This document shows, piece after piece, positions 54,512 to 63,128 of a DNA stretch of 64,000 nucleotides (position 1 is the first letter of the stretch; each line of letters starts with the position of its first letter). Source of the DNA: Nocardiopsis algeriensis (lineage in GTDB: Bacteria; Actinomycetota; Actinomycetes; Streptosporangiales; Streptosporangiaceae); the NCBI RefSeq assembly GCF_014203695.1, contig NZ_JACHJO010000009.1:62001-126000 (forward strand), in the 5' to 3' direction. The notes beneath the pieces are model-generated. The model was not told the origin of the DNA. It was given only the letters and a program-made list of their open reading frames with translations, and made no database searches. Both the position numbers and the translations under genes were made by a program.

Positions 54512-55459
54512 TCACTCCCCCGCGGCCTCGGGAGCGGTCCCGGCGGCATTCCCGGCGGCGGCTCCGTCCGCTTCCGGCCGCCCCGCCGCACGCGCGGCCT
54601 CGTAGTCCTGTCCGTAGGCGCCCTTGGCCGGACGGCGACGGCGCTCGGGCGCCTCCACCCCGTCGGCCAGGCGCCGCGCCACCACGAGGAAGCCCGTGTG
54701 CCCGATCATCCGGTGATCGGGCCGCACCGCCAGCCCCTCCACGTGCCAGGTGCGCAGCATCGTCTCCCACGAGCGCGGCTCGTAGAAGCGCTCGTCCTCG
54801 CGCAGCTCCTCCACCACGCGCGAGAGCTGCGTGGTCGTGGCCACGTAGCAGCACACCAGGCCGCCCGGGATCAGCGCCCGGGCCACCGCGTCCAGGCACT
54901 CCCAGGGAGCGAGCATGTCCAGGAAGACCCGGTCGACATCGGTCTCGTCCAGCTCCTCGACCAGATCACCGACCGTGAGCTTCCATGCCGGATGCGGTCC
55001 GCCGTGGAACCTCTCGACGTTCTTGCGGGCGATCTCGGCGAAATCGGCCCGGCGCTCGTAGGAGTGCACCATGCCGTTCTCACCGACCGCGCGCAGCAGC
55101 CAGTTCGACATGGCACCCGAACCCGCGCCGGCCTCCACGACCCGCGCCCCCGGAAAGATGTCGGCCTCCACCAGGACCTGGGCCGCGTCCTTGGGGTAGA
55201 CGATGGTCGCACCGCGCTTCATCGACAGCGTGTAGTCGATCAGCAGCGGGCGCAGCGCCACGTAGGCCGTTCCGGTGTTGGAGCGCACCACGCTGCCGTC
55301 GGGCTGCCCGATGAGCTGGTCGTGGTCGACCTTGCCCTTGTGGGAGTGGAACGCGCCCCCCTCGCGCAGAGTGATGGTGTGCATGCGACCCTTGGGGTCG
55401 GTCAACTGCACAGTGTCGCCGTCGGTGAAGGGGCCGCGGCGGCCATGGATACCGGTCAA
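54512..55459 (-). CDS. trmI: tRNA (adenine-58-N1)-methyltransferase TrmI
   Basis: A 315-residue SAM methyltransferase starting at TTG 55459; a longer frame to 55612 includes non-family sequence. The N-terminal domain ([26 protein letters not shown]) precedes the Rossmann motif [22 protein letters not shown] and [14 protein letters not shown]. It methylates A58 in the T-loop of tRNA. The neighbourhood (trmI near a RecB-type nuclease and the proteasome genes) parallels mycobacterial Rv2118c. The C-terminal 35 residues are Ala/Arg-rich and probably disordered. Confidence 0.92.
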   Translation of the reverse strand: MTGIHGRRGPFTDGDTVQLTDPKGRMHTITLREGGAFHSHKGKVDHDQLIGQPDGSVVRSNTGTAYVALRPLLIDYTLSMKRGATIVYPKDAAQVLVEADIFPGARVVEAGAGSGAMSNWLLRAVGENGMVHSYERRADFAEIARKNVERFHGGPHPAWKLTVGDLVEELDETDVDRVFLDMLAPWECLDAVARALIPGGLVCCYVATTTQLSRVVEELREDERFYEPRSWETMLRTWHVEGLAVRPDHRMIGHTGFLVVARRLADGVEAPERRRRPAKGAYGQDYEAARAAGRPEADGAAAGNAAGTAPEAAGE

Positions 55460-55636
55460 CGTCGCTCTCGTCTTCCCACGTGGTTCGGTCGGGGCAATCG
55501 CCCAGCGTATCGGCCCCCGGCACCCGCGCGCACACGCGCCCGCGAGGCGGCCCGACTCGGCCGCGACGTGCGAAGCGCCCTTCCACGGGGCAGTATCTGA
55601 GCCTGCATCCAACGTACCGAGGAGCGGGGAGAACCC

Positions 55637-56401
55637 ATGTCACAGGGAACCACCGGACTGGGCGTCGACATCGGCGGCAGCGGCATCAAGGGGGCCCCGG
55701 TCGACCTGGCCACGGGCGAGTTCCTGGAGGAGCGGCTCAAGATCGCCACCCCCGAGGACGCAGGCCCCGACGCCGTCGCCGACATCGTCGCCCGGATCGC
55801 CGACCACTTCCCCCAGGTGCGGGGGCTCCCCCTGGGCGTCACCTTCCCCGGTGTCGTCCATGGCGGAGTGGTGCGCACCGCCGCCAACCTCGAGGAGAGC
55901 TGGATCGGCGTCGACGCCCGCGACCTGTTCTCCCGGGCCACCGGCCGGTCCGTGCGCGTCCTCAACGACGCGGACGCCGCCGCCGTCGCCGAGGCCCGCT
56001 ACGGCGCGGCCAAGGGCACACCCGGGCTCGTACTGCTGACCACCCTGGGCACGGGCATCGGCACCGCCCTGATCATCGACGGCCACCTGGTGCCCAACAC
56101 CGAGTTCGGCCACCTGGTGATCGACGGGCACGACGCCGAGACCAGGGCCTCGTCCGGGGCCAAGGAGAGGGAGGGCCTCTCCTACGCGGAATGGGCCACC
56201 GAACGCCTGCAGCGCTACTACCGGGTGGTCGAGGACCTGGTCTGGCCCGACCTGATCGTGGTCGGCGGCGGGGTGAGCCGCAAGGCGGACAAGTTCCTGC
56301 CCCTGCTGGACATCCGCACCCCCATCGTGCCCGCCACCCTGCGCAACACCGCCGGGATCGTGGGCGCCGCCCTGGCCGCCGCCGCGGTGGGCACCGTCTG
56401 A
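55637..56401 (+). CDS. ppgK: Polyphosphate glucokinase PpgK
   Basis: A 254-residue ROK-family kinase. [17 protein letters not shown] is the phosphate 1 motif, TFPGVVHGG the sugar-binding segment, [15 protein letters not shown] the catalytic-Asp region, and [13 protein letters not shown] the phosphate 2 motif. The ending [13 protein letters not shown] is typical. It phosphorylates glucose with polyphosphate (or ATP) in the cytosol. The ATG at 55637 follows GAGGAGCGGGGAGAA. Diverges from trmI. Confidence 0.94.
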   Translation: MSQGTTGLGVDIGGSGIKGAPVDLATGEFLEERLKIATPEDAGPDAVADIVARIADHFPQVRGLPLGVTFPGVVHGGVVRTAANLEESWIGVDARDLFSRATGRSVRVLNDADAAAVAEARYGAAKGTPGLVLLTTLGTGIGTALIIDGHLVPNTEFGHLVIDGHDAETRASSGAKEREGLSYAEWATERLQRYYRVVEDLVWPDLIVVGGGVSRKADKFLPLLDIRTPIVPATLRNTAGIVGAALAAAAVGTV

Positions 56402-56769
56402 CGGGCACCGGACAGGGCCCCGCCCGGGCCGCCGAGGAGGAGCGGTCCGGGCGGAACCCGCCCCCGAGCCGTGCGGGGCACGTTCCGGCTGCGGGGGGAG
56501 TGCTGCCGGAACGCGCCCCTGACCGGGCGGCGCTCGCCCCGGGCCCCGAAGGGGCAGGCCCGGAACGGCACGGACAGGAGCGGGGAGAAGTTCCCGCGGA
56601 GGAGGTGGGACCCCGCCGTGGAGAGACGAACTCCTGCCCCGGCCGCCATCGGCTTCTCCCACTCTGCCCCATCCCGGATCCCCGGAGCCGCCCCTATGCG
56701 AATCACGCATGGGGGCTTCTTTCTCCAACCGGCCCACCGGCGAGGAGCACGCTCCCTAATCTAAGCTCC
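56402..56769. promoter_or_regulatory. Intergenic region with likely leaderless promoter
   Basis: A 368-nt gap. No frame here looks coding. Near its right end TAATCT (56757-56762) lies 7 nt before the ATG at 56770, with no ribosome site at the usual distance, so the XRE gene is probably transcribed as a leaderless mRNA. The rest is GC-rich with no clear element. Confidence 0.45.
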
Positions 56770-58044
56770 ATGCCCCAACTCCCCCCGGATCTGTGGTTCC
56801 GTCCGCCCATCGCCGACGCCCTGGCCACCTGTGACATGGCGACCGTCCTCGAAGGCGTGCGCTCCGCCCACGGGTGGTCCCAGGGCAAGCTCGCCAGCGA
56901 GATCGCCTACTCGCAGAGCTGGGTCTCGCGCGTGGTCAACGGCCAGCAGGCCCTCACGGTCACCCAGGTCCACGATCTGGCGGTGCGACTGGGCATCCCG
57001 CTGTACCTGCTTCGCTTCGGCGGCGTGCCCACACCGCCCAAGGAGGTGAAGGCGACGAAACGCCGTGACTTCGGAAAGGCCGTGGCCGCAGGGGCGCTGG
57101 CCACCGCCCTCCCCTCGGGGCCGTGCCGCGAGCCGGTGGACCGCAGCACCGCCCCGGCCCTGCGCTCCATCACCGGCGGCCAGCGCCGCATGGACGCCTA
57201 CTCCCCGGCCCGCCACCTGTTGCCCGGCGCGATGGCGCACGTGCATCTGTCCGAGCACATGCTCGCGAACGCGCACGGTACTTCCCACTACTCCGCCATC
57301 AGCGCCGCCGTCAGCGAGGCCTCGGGCTTCGCCGCCTGGCTGCACGCCGACCAGGGAGACGCCGACGCGGCCCGGATGCACTACCGGACCGCCGTGATCC
57401 GCGCCCGCCAGGCCGGGATGTGCCTGCTCGACAGCTACATGCTGGGCTCCCTGGCCGCGTTCGAGACCGAGACCGCACAGGACCCCGGACTCGGCCTGGG
57501 CCTGGTACAGGAGGCCGAGCACGTCCTGCCCTCCTCCGCCCACCCCACCGCGCACGCCTGGCTGGCGTGCGTGACGGCGCTCGCCCACGCGGCGGCTGGC
57601 GACCGCGCCGGCACGGCACAGGCCCTCGCCCGCGCCGAGAGGCACGCCGGCCGCTCGGACAACACCGACCCGCCCTGGCCGTGGGTGTTCCCCTTCGACA
57701 CGGCCAAGGTCACCGGCTACAGGGCGCTGGCCGCCGTACGCCTGGACGAGCCCGACCAGGCCCGCGCCGCCTTCGCCGAGGCGCCCCGCAACGGCACCAA
57801 CGCCAAGCAGGAGGCGATCCTGCGGGTGGAACTGGCCACCGCGCACGCCGGGGCCGGTGACCTCGACGAGGCGTTCCGCCTGGCCTCCGAGGCACTGGGA
57901 ACCGCGATCGCGTTCGGCTCCACGCGCATCCTCGAACGGGTACGGGCCTTCCGCAGCGCCCACGGCGCCTCCGGCGCCCGCTGCGTCCGCGAGCTCGACG
58001 ACCGCCTCGCCGTCCTGGCCGACAGGACCGACACATCTGGGTAA
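56770..58044 (+). CDS. XRE family regulator with TPR-like C-terminal half
   Basis: A 424-residue protein. The N-terminal HTH_XRE (about 24-78: VRSAHGWSQGKLASEIAYSQ, SWVSRVVNGQQALTVTQVHD) precedes a basic linker that looks Tat-like (ATKRRDFGKAVAAG) and a helical TPR-rich half (about 130-400). Such proteins are abundant in actinomycetes and often pair with a small partner. It is followed 29 nt later by the SLOG-fold gene, and the two are probably one operon. Signal and target are unknown. Confidence 0.87.
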   Translation: MPQLPPDLWFRPPIADALATCDMATVLEGVRSAHGWSQGKLASEIAYSQSWVSRVVNGQQALTVTQVHDLAVRLGIPLYLLRFGGVPTPPKEVKATKRRDFGKAVAAGALATALPSGPCREPVDRSTAPALRSITGGQRRMDAYSPARHLLPGAMAHVHLSEHMLANAHGTSHYSAISAAVSEASGFAAWLHADQGDADAARMHYRTAVIRARQAGMCLLDSYMLGSLAAFETETAQDPGLGLGLVQEAEHVLPSSAHPTAHAWLACVTALAHAAAGDRAGTAQALARAERHAGRSDNTDPPWPWVFPFDTAKVTGYRALAAVRLDEPDQARAAFAEAPRNGTNAKQEAILRVELATAHAGAGDLDEAFRLASEALGTAIAFGSTRILERVRAFRSAHGASGARCVRELDDRLAVLADRTDTSG

Positions 58045-58073
58045 ACGGACGATGAGAGCTGCAGGGAGGTCAT

Positions 58074-58547
58074 GTGATCCGTATCGGCGTCACCGGTCAC
58101 CGCGGCCTGTCCCCCGACCTGGACCGCGCCGTCACCGCCCTGGTCCGCGACCATCTGCGGCCCTACGGCTGCGACATGGTGGGCCTGTCCTGCCTGGCCG
58201 ACGGGGCCGACACCGCCTTCGCCCAAGCGGTCCTGGACGCCGGAGCCCCCCTGGAGGCGGTGGTCCCCGCCCGCGGCTACCGCCTGGCACTTCCTCCTGA
58301 GCACCGGCCCGTCTACGACCGCCTGCTCTCCCGGGCCGTCCTCGTCCACGAGCTCGACCGCACCGAGTCGACCCCGCAGGCCCACCTGGAGGCCGGACAG
58401 CTTCTGGTGGAGCGCTGCGACCGGCTCGTGGCGGTGTGGGACGGCCGCCCCGCCCGCGGCCCCGGCGGAACCGCCGACGTGGTCGCCCACGCCCTCGCCC
58501 GGCACCGGCCCGTCACGGTGCTGTGGCCCGAGGGCGCCCACCGCTGA
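58074..58547 (+). CDS. SLOG-fold nucleotide-binding protein, 157 aa
   Basis: A 157-residue Rossmann-like protein from GTG 58074 (GGGAGG upstream). It starts MIRIGVTGHRGL and has LADGADTAFAQAVLDAG and CDRLVAVWDGRPARGPGGTADVV, with a GHR-type phosphate loop and a second D-G-x-x-A-R-G-P-G-G-T loop. This pattern fits the SLOG/LOG-like group that binds or makes nucleotide ligands. Its partner XRE regulator lies 29 nt upstream. Enzymatic or sensing activity is unknown. Confidence 0.78.
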   Translation: MIRIGVTGHRGLSPDLDRAVTALVRDHLRPYGCDMVGLSCLADGADTAFAQAVLDAGAPLEAVVPARGYRLALPPEHRPVYDRLLSRAVLVHELDRTESTPQAHLEAGQLLVERCDRLVAVWDGRPARGPGGTADVVAHALARHRPVTVLWPEGAHR

Positions 58548-58638
58548 GAGCGACTCCCGGACGGGTGCGCACCGGACGGCCCCCGCGGACCACCGGAGAC
58601 ACCGCCGACCCGGCAGGCCGGGTCGGCGGACCTCCCGT

Positions 58639-59796
58639 TCACCGCCTGGCCTCGCCCGCCATCGCAGCGTTGACGTCCCCGGCCCGCAGAACCCCCTGCA
58701 CGGCACCCTCACCGTCCACCACCAGGTACTCCGGCAGAGGATGCCCTGCCAGGGCCTCCAGCAGTTCCTCGCCCTCCAGACCCACCGGCACCAGCGAGTG
58801 CTCGGTCAGCGCACGGGCCACGTCCGAGACCGGAACCCACTCCCGGCGCCCCTCCGCGATCGCCTCGGCCGCCGCCGGGTGCACGATCGACAGCGGCGTC
58901 CCCTGCCGGTCGGTGACCACGATCGCGTCCGCCTCCGCCGCACCCGCCCGCCGCTGGGCCTCGGCCAGCGGAGTGTCGGAGACGACCGCCACCGCAGGCC
59001 GGGCCAGCTCACGCGCACGCAGACCCGGGATCCGCTCCCGGACGCGGGCCGTACGCAGCGCCTCGGTCGCACCCATCCACATGAACCCGCCCAGAACCAG
59101 CGCCCACACCGTCCCCCACGGGTTGAGTCCCCCGCTGCGCCAGGCCTCCACCAGCGGAAGCGCCACCACGCCCAGCGCGAGCACCCGGCCGCCCCAGGCC
59201 GCCGCCACGGTACCCGCGAACGGGCGCCCCGTGACCTTCCACACCCCGGCGCGCAGCAGCCGACCGCCGTCCAGGGGAAGCCCCGGCAGCAGGTTGAACA
59301 CACCGACGAGCAGATTGGCCACCCACAGCTGGAACAGCAGCTCCCCCGGCACGCCGAAGGGGTCCGCCATCAGATAGAGCCCGAACGCCCCCGCCGCCAC
59401 CAGCAGCGAGAACAGCGGCCCCACGAACGCGATCCAGAACTCCCGCCCCGGGGTCGGCGCCTCCCGCCCGATCTCCGAGACACCGCCCAGCACGTGCAGC
59501 ACGATCCGGCGCACCGGGAGCCCGAAGCCGCGCGCCACCACCGAGTGGGCCAGCTCGTGCACCAGGACCGACGCGTACAGCAGGATCGCGAAGACGAACG
59601 CCAGCAGGTACGAGACCGGCCCCAGGGCCAGCCTGGCCTGGACGATCCCCCCGTAGAGGAGGGTGATGACCGCGGCCACGAGAAGCCACGACGACGTCAC
59701 GTACACGGGGATGCCGAAGGGACGTCCGATCCGCAGGCCGGGTCCCCCCCGAGGCTTGCGGGAGGCGGGTTCTGTCTGGTCGCTACCGGAGGTCAC
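58639..59796 (-). CDS. Site-2 protease (M50) with CBS pair
   Basis: A 385-residue membrane metalloprotease from GTG 59796. The zinc motif is His80-Glu81-x-x-His84 (VHELAHSVV) and NLLPGLPLDGGRLL supplies the third ligand Asp; helices span about residues 35-240. Two CBS domains (about 255-385) bind nucleotides on the cytosolic face. It is a site-2 protease that cuts within membrane helices, probably for regulated proteolysis. It converges on the SLOG gene and diverges from the RecB-type nuclease gene. Confidence 0.9.
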   Translation of the reverse strand: MTSGSDQTEPASRKPRGGPGLRIGRPFGIPVYVTSSWLLVAAVITLLYGGIVQARLALGPVSYLLAFVFAILLYASVLVHELAHSVVARGFGLPVRRIVLHVLGGVSEIGREAPTPGREFWIAFVGPLFSLLVAAGAFGLYLMADPFGVPGELLFQLWVANLLVGVFNLLPGLPLDGGRLLRAGVWKVTGRPFAGTVAAAWGGRVLALGVVALPLVEAWRSGGLNPWGTVWALVLGGFMWMGATEALRTARVRERIPGLRARELARPAVAVVSDTPLAEAQRRAGAAEADAIVVTDRQGTPLSIVHPAAAEAIAEGRREWVPVSDVARALTEHSLVPVGLEGEELLEALAGHPLPEYLVVDGEGAVQGVLRAGDVNAAMAGEARR

Positions 59797-59885
59797 GCCC
59801 CCAGGGTACGGGCAGCCGCCGCACGGTGCGCCCCGCCTCTCCCGAGGCCGCACCGGAGGCGGCGGCCTTCTCGTAGTCTCGTGGC

Positions 59886-60713
59886 ATGACCACCGCTCCC
59901 CTGCCGTCCGCGCTCTCCCCCTCGCGGGCCTCCGACTTCCTCCAGTGCCCGCTGCTGTTCCGCTTCCGCGCCGTCGACCGCCTGCCCGAGGCCCCCAGCT
60001 CCGCCGCCCTGCGCGGCACCCTCGTCCACGCCTGCCTGGAGCACCTCTACGAGCTGCCGGCCCCGGAACGCACCCCGGACACCGCCGCGGCGCTGGTCGA
60101 CCCCCAGTGGGAGGAGCTGCGCACGCGCCGCCCCGAGTCCGCGGAGCTCTTCGCCGACGAGACCGAGCTCGGGGAATGGCTGGAGTCCGCGCGGGCCCTG
60201 GTGCGCCGCTACTTCGACCTGGAGGACCCGAGGTCCCTGGAGCCCCGGCAGCGGGAGATGCGCCTGGAGGTCGAACTGCCCACCGGCCTGCGGCTGCGCG
60301 GCTACGTCGACCGCCTCGACGTCGCACCCTCCGGGCAGATCCGGGTCGTGGACTACAAGACCGGCAGGTCCCCCTCCCCCCGGTTCGAGGACAAGGCCAG
60401 GTTCCAGGTCTTCTTCTACGCCGTCATGATCTGGCGCGACCTGGGTGTGGTGCCCACCCGCCTCCAGCTCGTCTACCTGGGCGGCAACGGCGCGGTGCGC
60501 TGGTACGACCCCACCGAGGAGGAGCTTCGCGCCGCCGAGGCCGAGATCTCCGGCATCTGGACCCGTATCGAGGAGGCCGGACGCACCGGCGTGTGGGAGC
60601 CGAGGAAGAGCAAGCTCTGCGACTGGTGCGAGCACCAGGCCCTCTGCCCCGCCTTCGGCGGCACCCCGCCGCCCCTGCCCACCGCCCGCCCCGACACCTC
60701 CGGCACCTCCTGA
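59886..60713 (+). CDS. RecB-family PD-(D/E)XK nuclease with Fe-S cysteines
   Basis: A 275-residue nuclease. Motifs are LRGTLVHACLEHLYE, RLRGYVDRLD and VVDYKTG, the catalytic Asp-x-x-x-x-Asp-Tyr-Lys-Thr-Gly set. Cys21, Cys245, Cys248 and Cys254 match the AddB/Cas4-type iron-sulfur cluster positions. It resembles mycobacterial Rv2119, which neighbours trmI. Likely a DNA exonuclease; partner proteins are not evident. Confidence 0.88.
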   Translation: MTTAPLPSALSPSRASDFLQCPLLFRFRAVDRLPEAPSSAALRGTLVHACLEHLYELPAPERTPDTAAALVDPQWEELRTRRPESAELFADETELGEWLESARALVRRYFDLEDPRSLEPRQREMRLEVELPTGLRLRGYVDRLDVAPSGQIRVVDYKTGRSPSPRFEDKARFQVFFYAVMIWRDLGVVPTRLQLVYLGGNGAVRWYDPTEEELRAAEAEISGIWTRIEEAGRTGVWEPRKSKLCDWCEHQALCPAFGGTPPPLPTARPDTSGTS

Positions 60714-60741
60714 GTCCGCCGCATACGGCACAATCTCCCCT

Positions 60742-61422
60742 GTGTCCGCCACAGTCCTGCTGGTCGACGACCAGCCCCTCGTACGCGCCGGCTTCCGGAT
60801 GATCCTGGAGTCGGCCCCGCACCTGTCGGTGGCCGGGGAGCTCTCCGACGCGCGCCGGGCACCGGCCGAGGCCGCGAGCCTTCTGCCCGACGTCGTACTC
60901 CTGGGCGTGCACGCCGACAGCGCGGCCGGGCTCAGGGCGGTGCGCGAGATCACCGGACGGCCCCGGTCCCCGGGGCACAGGGCCCGCGTCGTGGTACTGA
61001 GCGACTCCGACCGGGACGAACACCTGGCAGAGGCCCTGCGGGCGGGCGCCTCCGGCTTCCTCCTCAAGGACATGCGCCCCGGAGAGCTGGTCTCGGCCGT
61101 GGAGACGGTCGCCCGGGGCGGCTGCGTCGTCTCCCCCCAGCTGCTGGGCCGGCTCCTGGAGCGCCTCGCCCCGCTGCTGCCGCCCGCGGAGGCCAGGCCC
61201 CCCGGACCGCTGACCGAGCGCGAGAACGAGGTCCTGCGGCTGGTGGCGCGCGGCTGGTCCAACGCCGAGATCGCCGAGCACCTGGTCCTGGGCGAGACCA
61301 CCGTCAAGTCGCACGTGGGCCGCATCCTCACTAAGCTCGGCCTGCGCGACCGCGTCCAGGCCGTGGTGCACGCCTACGAGAGCGGCCTGGTACGCCCCGG
61401 AGCGGGACCCACCCCCCACTGA
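60742..61422 (+). CDS. NarL/LuxR-type response regulator lacking the phosphoacceptor Asp
   Basis: A 226-residue protein from GTG 60742; CACAAT at 60729-60734 just upstream suggests a leaderless transcript. The receiver domain has DD at 9-10 and Lys in FLLKDM, but the position of the phosphorylated Asp is Gly55 (VVLLGVHAD) and the usual M-P-G-M-D-G loop is replaced. The C-terminal LuxR HTH (LTERENEVLRLVARGWSNAE, TVKSHVGRILTKLGLRDR) is intact. No histidine kinase is adjacent. It is probably regulated by means other than phosphorylation. Confidence 0.9.
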   Translation: MSATVLLVDDQPLVRAGFRMILESAPHLSVAGELSDARRAPAEAASLLPDVVLLGVHADSAAGLRAVREITGRPRSPGHRARVVVLSDSDRDEHLAEALRAGASGFLLKDMRPGELVSAVETVARGGCVVSPQLLGRLLERLAPLLPPAEARPPGPLTERENEVLRLVARGWSNAEIAEHLVLGETTVKSHVGRILTKLGLRDRVQAVVHAYESGLVRPGAGPTPH

Positions 61423-61612
61423 GGCACCGATCGCCGGCGTCTCCGGCGCGTCGCTGTCGGGCGGGGACGGCCCTTGGCAGGATGGCCCGTGACCGAACTC
61501 ACCGGCACCCGACCCCCGTGCACGCGAACCCCGGCCCCGCGCACTGCGTCCCTTCTCGGGTCGGGATCATCGCGTCGGCCGCCACGGGGGCAGCGGCGGG
61601 GAGGGGGAACAC

Positions 61613-63043
61613 ATGTCAGGTGAGCCGGAGCGGCCCGTGCCACCGGGTGAGGACCGCATGCTCAGCCGGATGCGGGACTGGAGGGCGAGCCGGCACGACG
61701 CGATCTCCGAGGATCTCTCCGACGAGGAGGAAGCGCTCCCCGACGCGCGCGCCATCGACCTGGTGCTCCGGGTGGGCGAACTGCTCCTGGCCAGCGGAGA
61801 GGGCACCGAGACCGTCAGCGAGGCGATGCTGAGCCTGTCGGTCGCCTTCAACCTGCCGCGATCGGAGGTGTCGGTCACCTTCACCACCATCACCCTCTCC
61901 ACACACCCCGGCGGCGACCAGCCCCCCATCACGGGGGAGCGCGTGGTGCGGCGCCGCAGCCTCGACTACTTCCGCGTCAGCGAACTGCACTCCCTGGTCC
62001 AGCAGTCCGCGCTGGGGCTGCTGGAGCTGGAGGACGCCGCCGCGCGCCTGGAGCAGATCCGCCGGGCCCGGCCGCCCTACCCCACCTGGGTGGTCGTGGT
62101 CGGCTTCGGACTGATCGCCTCCAGTGCGAGCCTGATGGTGGGCGGCGGCCTGATCGTGGCCACGGTGGCCTTCCTGGCCGCGGTGCTGGGCGACCGCACC
62201 TCGGTGTTCCTGGCCCGGCGCGGGGTCGCGGAGTTCTACCAGATGGCCGCCGCCGCGGCCGTCGCCGCGGCGATCGGCGTGGGCCTGCTGTGGGTGAGCA
62301 ACGAGTTGGCGCTGGGGTTGCAGGCAGGAGCGATCATCACCGGCAACATCATGGCGCTGCTCCCGGGACGCCCACTGGTGGCCAGCCTCCAGGACGGGAT
62401 CAGCGGTACGTACGTGTCGGCGTCGGCCCGGCTGCTGGAGACCTTCTTCATCCTGGGCGCGATCGTGTCGGGGGTCGGCGCGGTCGCCTACGTGGCGCTG
62501 CGTCTGGGGGTGTCCATCGACCTGGACAGCCTGCCGTCGGCGGGCACCTCGATGGAGCTCCCGGTGCTGGTGGGCGCGGCCGGGATCGCGGTGGCCTTCG
62601 CCGTCTCGCTGGTGGTGCCGCTGCGGATCCTGCCCTGGGTCGCCCTGATGGGGGTGATGATCTGGACGATCTACGCGAGCATGCGCTCGCTGCTGGAGGT
62701 CCCGCCGGTGGTGGGCACGGTCGTGGGCGCGATCGCCGTCGGCATGGTCGGCCACTGGCTGGCCCGGTGGGCGCAGCGGCCGGTGCTGCCCTACCTCATC
62801 CCGTCGATCGCCCCGCTGCTGCCGGGAAGCCTGCTGTACCGGGGCCTGATCGAGTTCACCCAGGGAACGGCGGTCTCGGGTCTGCTCTCCCTCGTGGAGG
62901 CGGTCATGGTGGGTCTGGCCCTGGGCGCCGGCGTGAACCTGGGCGGTGAGCTGGTGCGGGCCTTCCAGCGCGGCGGCCTGGCCGGCGCGGGGATGCGCAG
63001 CCGCCCCGCGGCCCACCGGACGCGCGGCGGCTACGGCCAGTGA
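61613..63043 (+). CDS. ThrE-family threonine/serine exporter
   Basis: A 476-residue protein. A cytosolic N-terminal part (1-150) with LVLRVGELLLASGEGTETVS, the PF06738 hydrolase-like start, precedes about ten membrane helices, including GLIASSASLMVGGGLIVATV and SIAPLLPGSLLYRGLIEFTQ. ThrE proteins export threonine and serine across the cell membrane. The ATG at 61613 has GGGGAGGGGGAA upstream. It appears to be a single gene. Confidence 0.9.
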   Translation: MSGEPERPVPPGEDRMLSRMRDWRASRHDAISEDLSDEEEALPDARAIDLVLRVGELLLASGEGTETVSEAMLSLSVAFNLPRSEVSVTFTTITLSTHPGGDQPPITGERVVRRRSLDYFRVSELHSLVQQSALGLLELEDAAARLEQIRRARPPYPTWVVVVGFGLIASSASLMVGGGLIVATVAFLAAVLGDRTSVFLARRGVAEFYQMAAAAAVAAAIGVGLLWVSNELALGLQAGAIITGNIMALLPGRPLVASLQDGISGTYVSASARLLETFFILGAIVSGVGAVAYVALRLGVSIDLDSLPSAGTSMELPVLVGAAGIAVAFAVSLVVPLRILPWVALMGVMIWTIYASMRSLLEVPPVVGTVVGAIAVGMVGHWLARWAQRPVLPYLIPSIAPLLPGSLLYRGLIEFTQGTAVSGLLSLVEAVMVGLALGAGVNLGGELVRAFQRGGLAGAGMRSRPAAHRTRGGYGQ

Positions 63044-63128
63044 GTTCCCGGACGGGAGGTCCACCGGCTGCCCGGGCCCCGCACCAGGCAACGGCGACGA
63101 CGATCGGAGGCCTTTCCGGACCAGAGCC

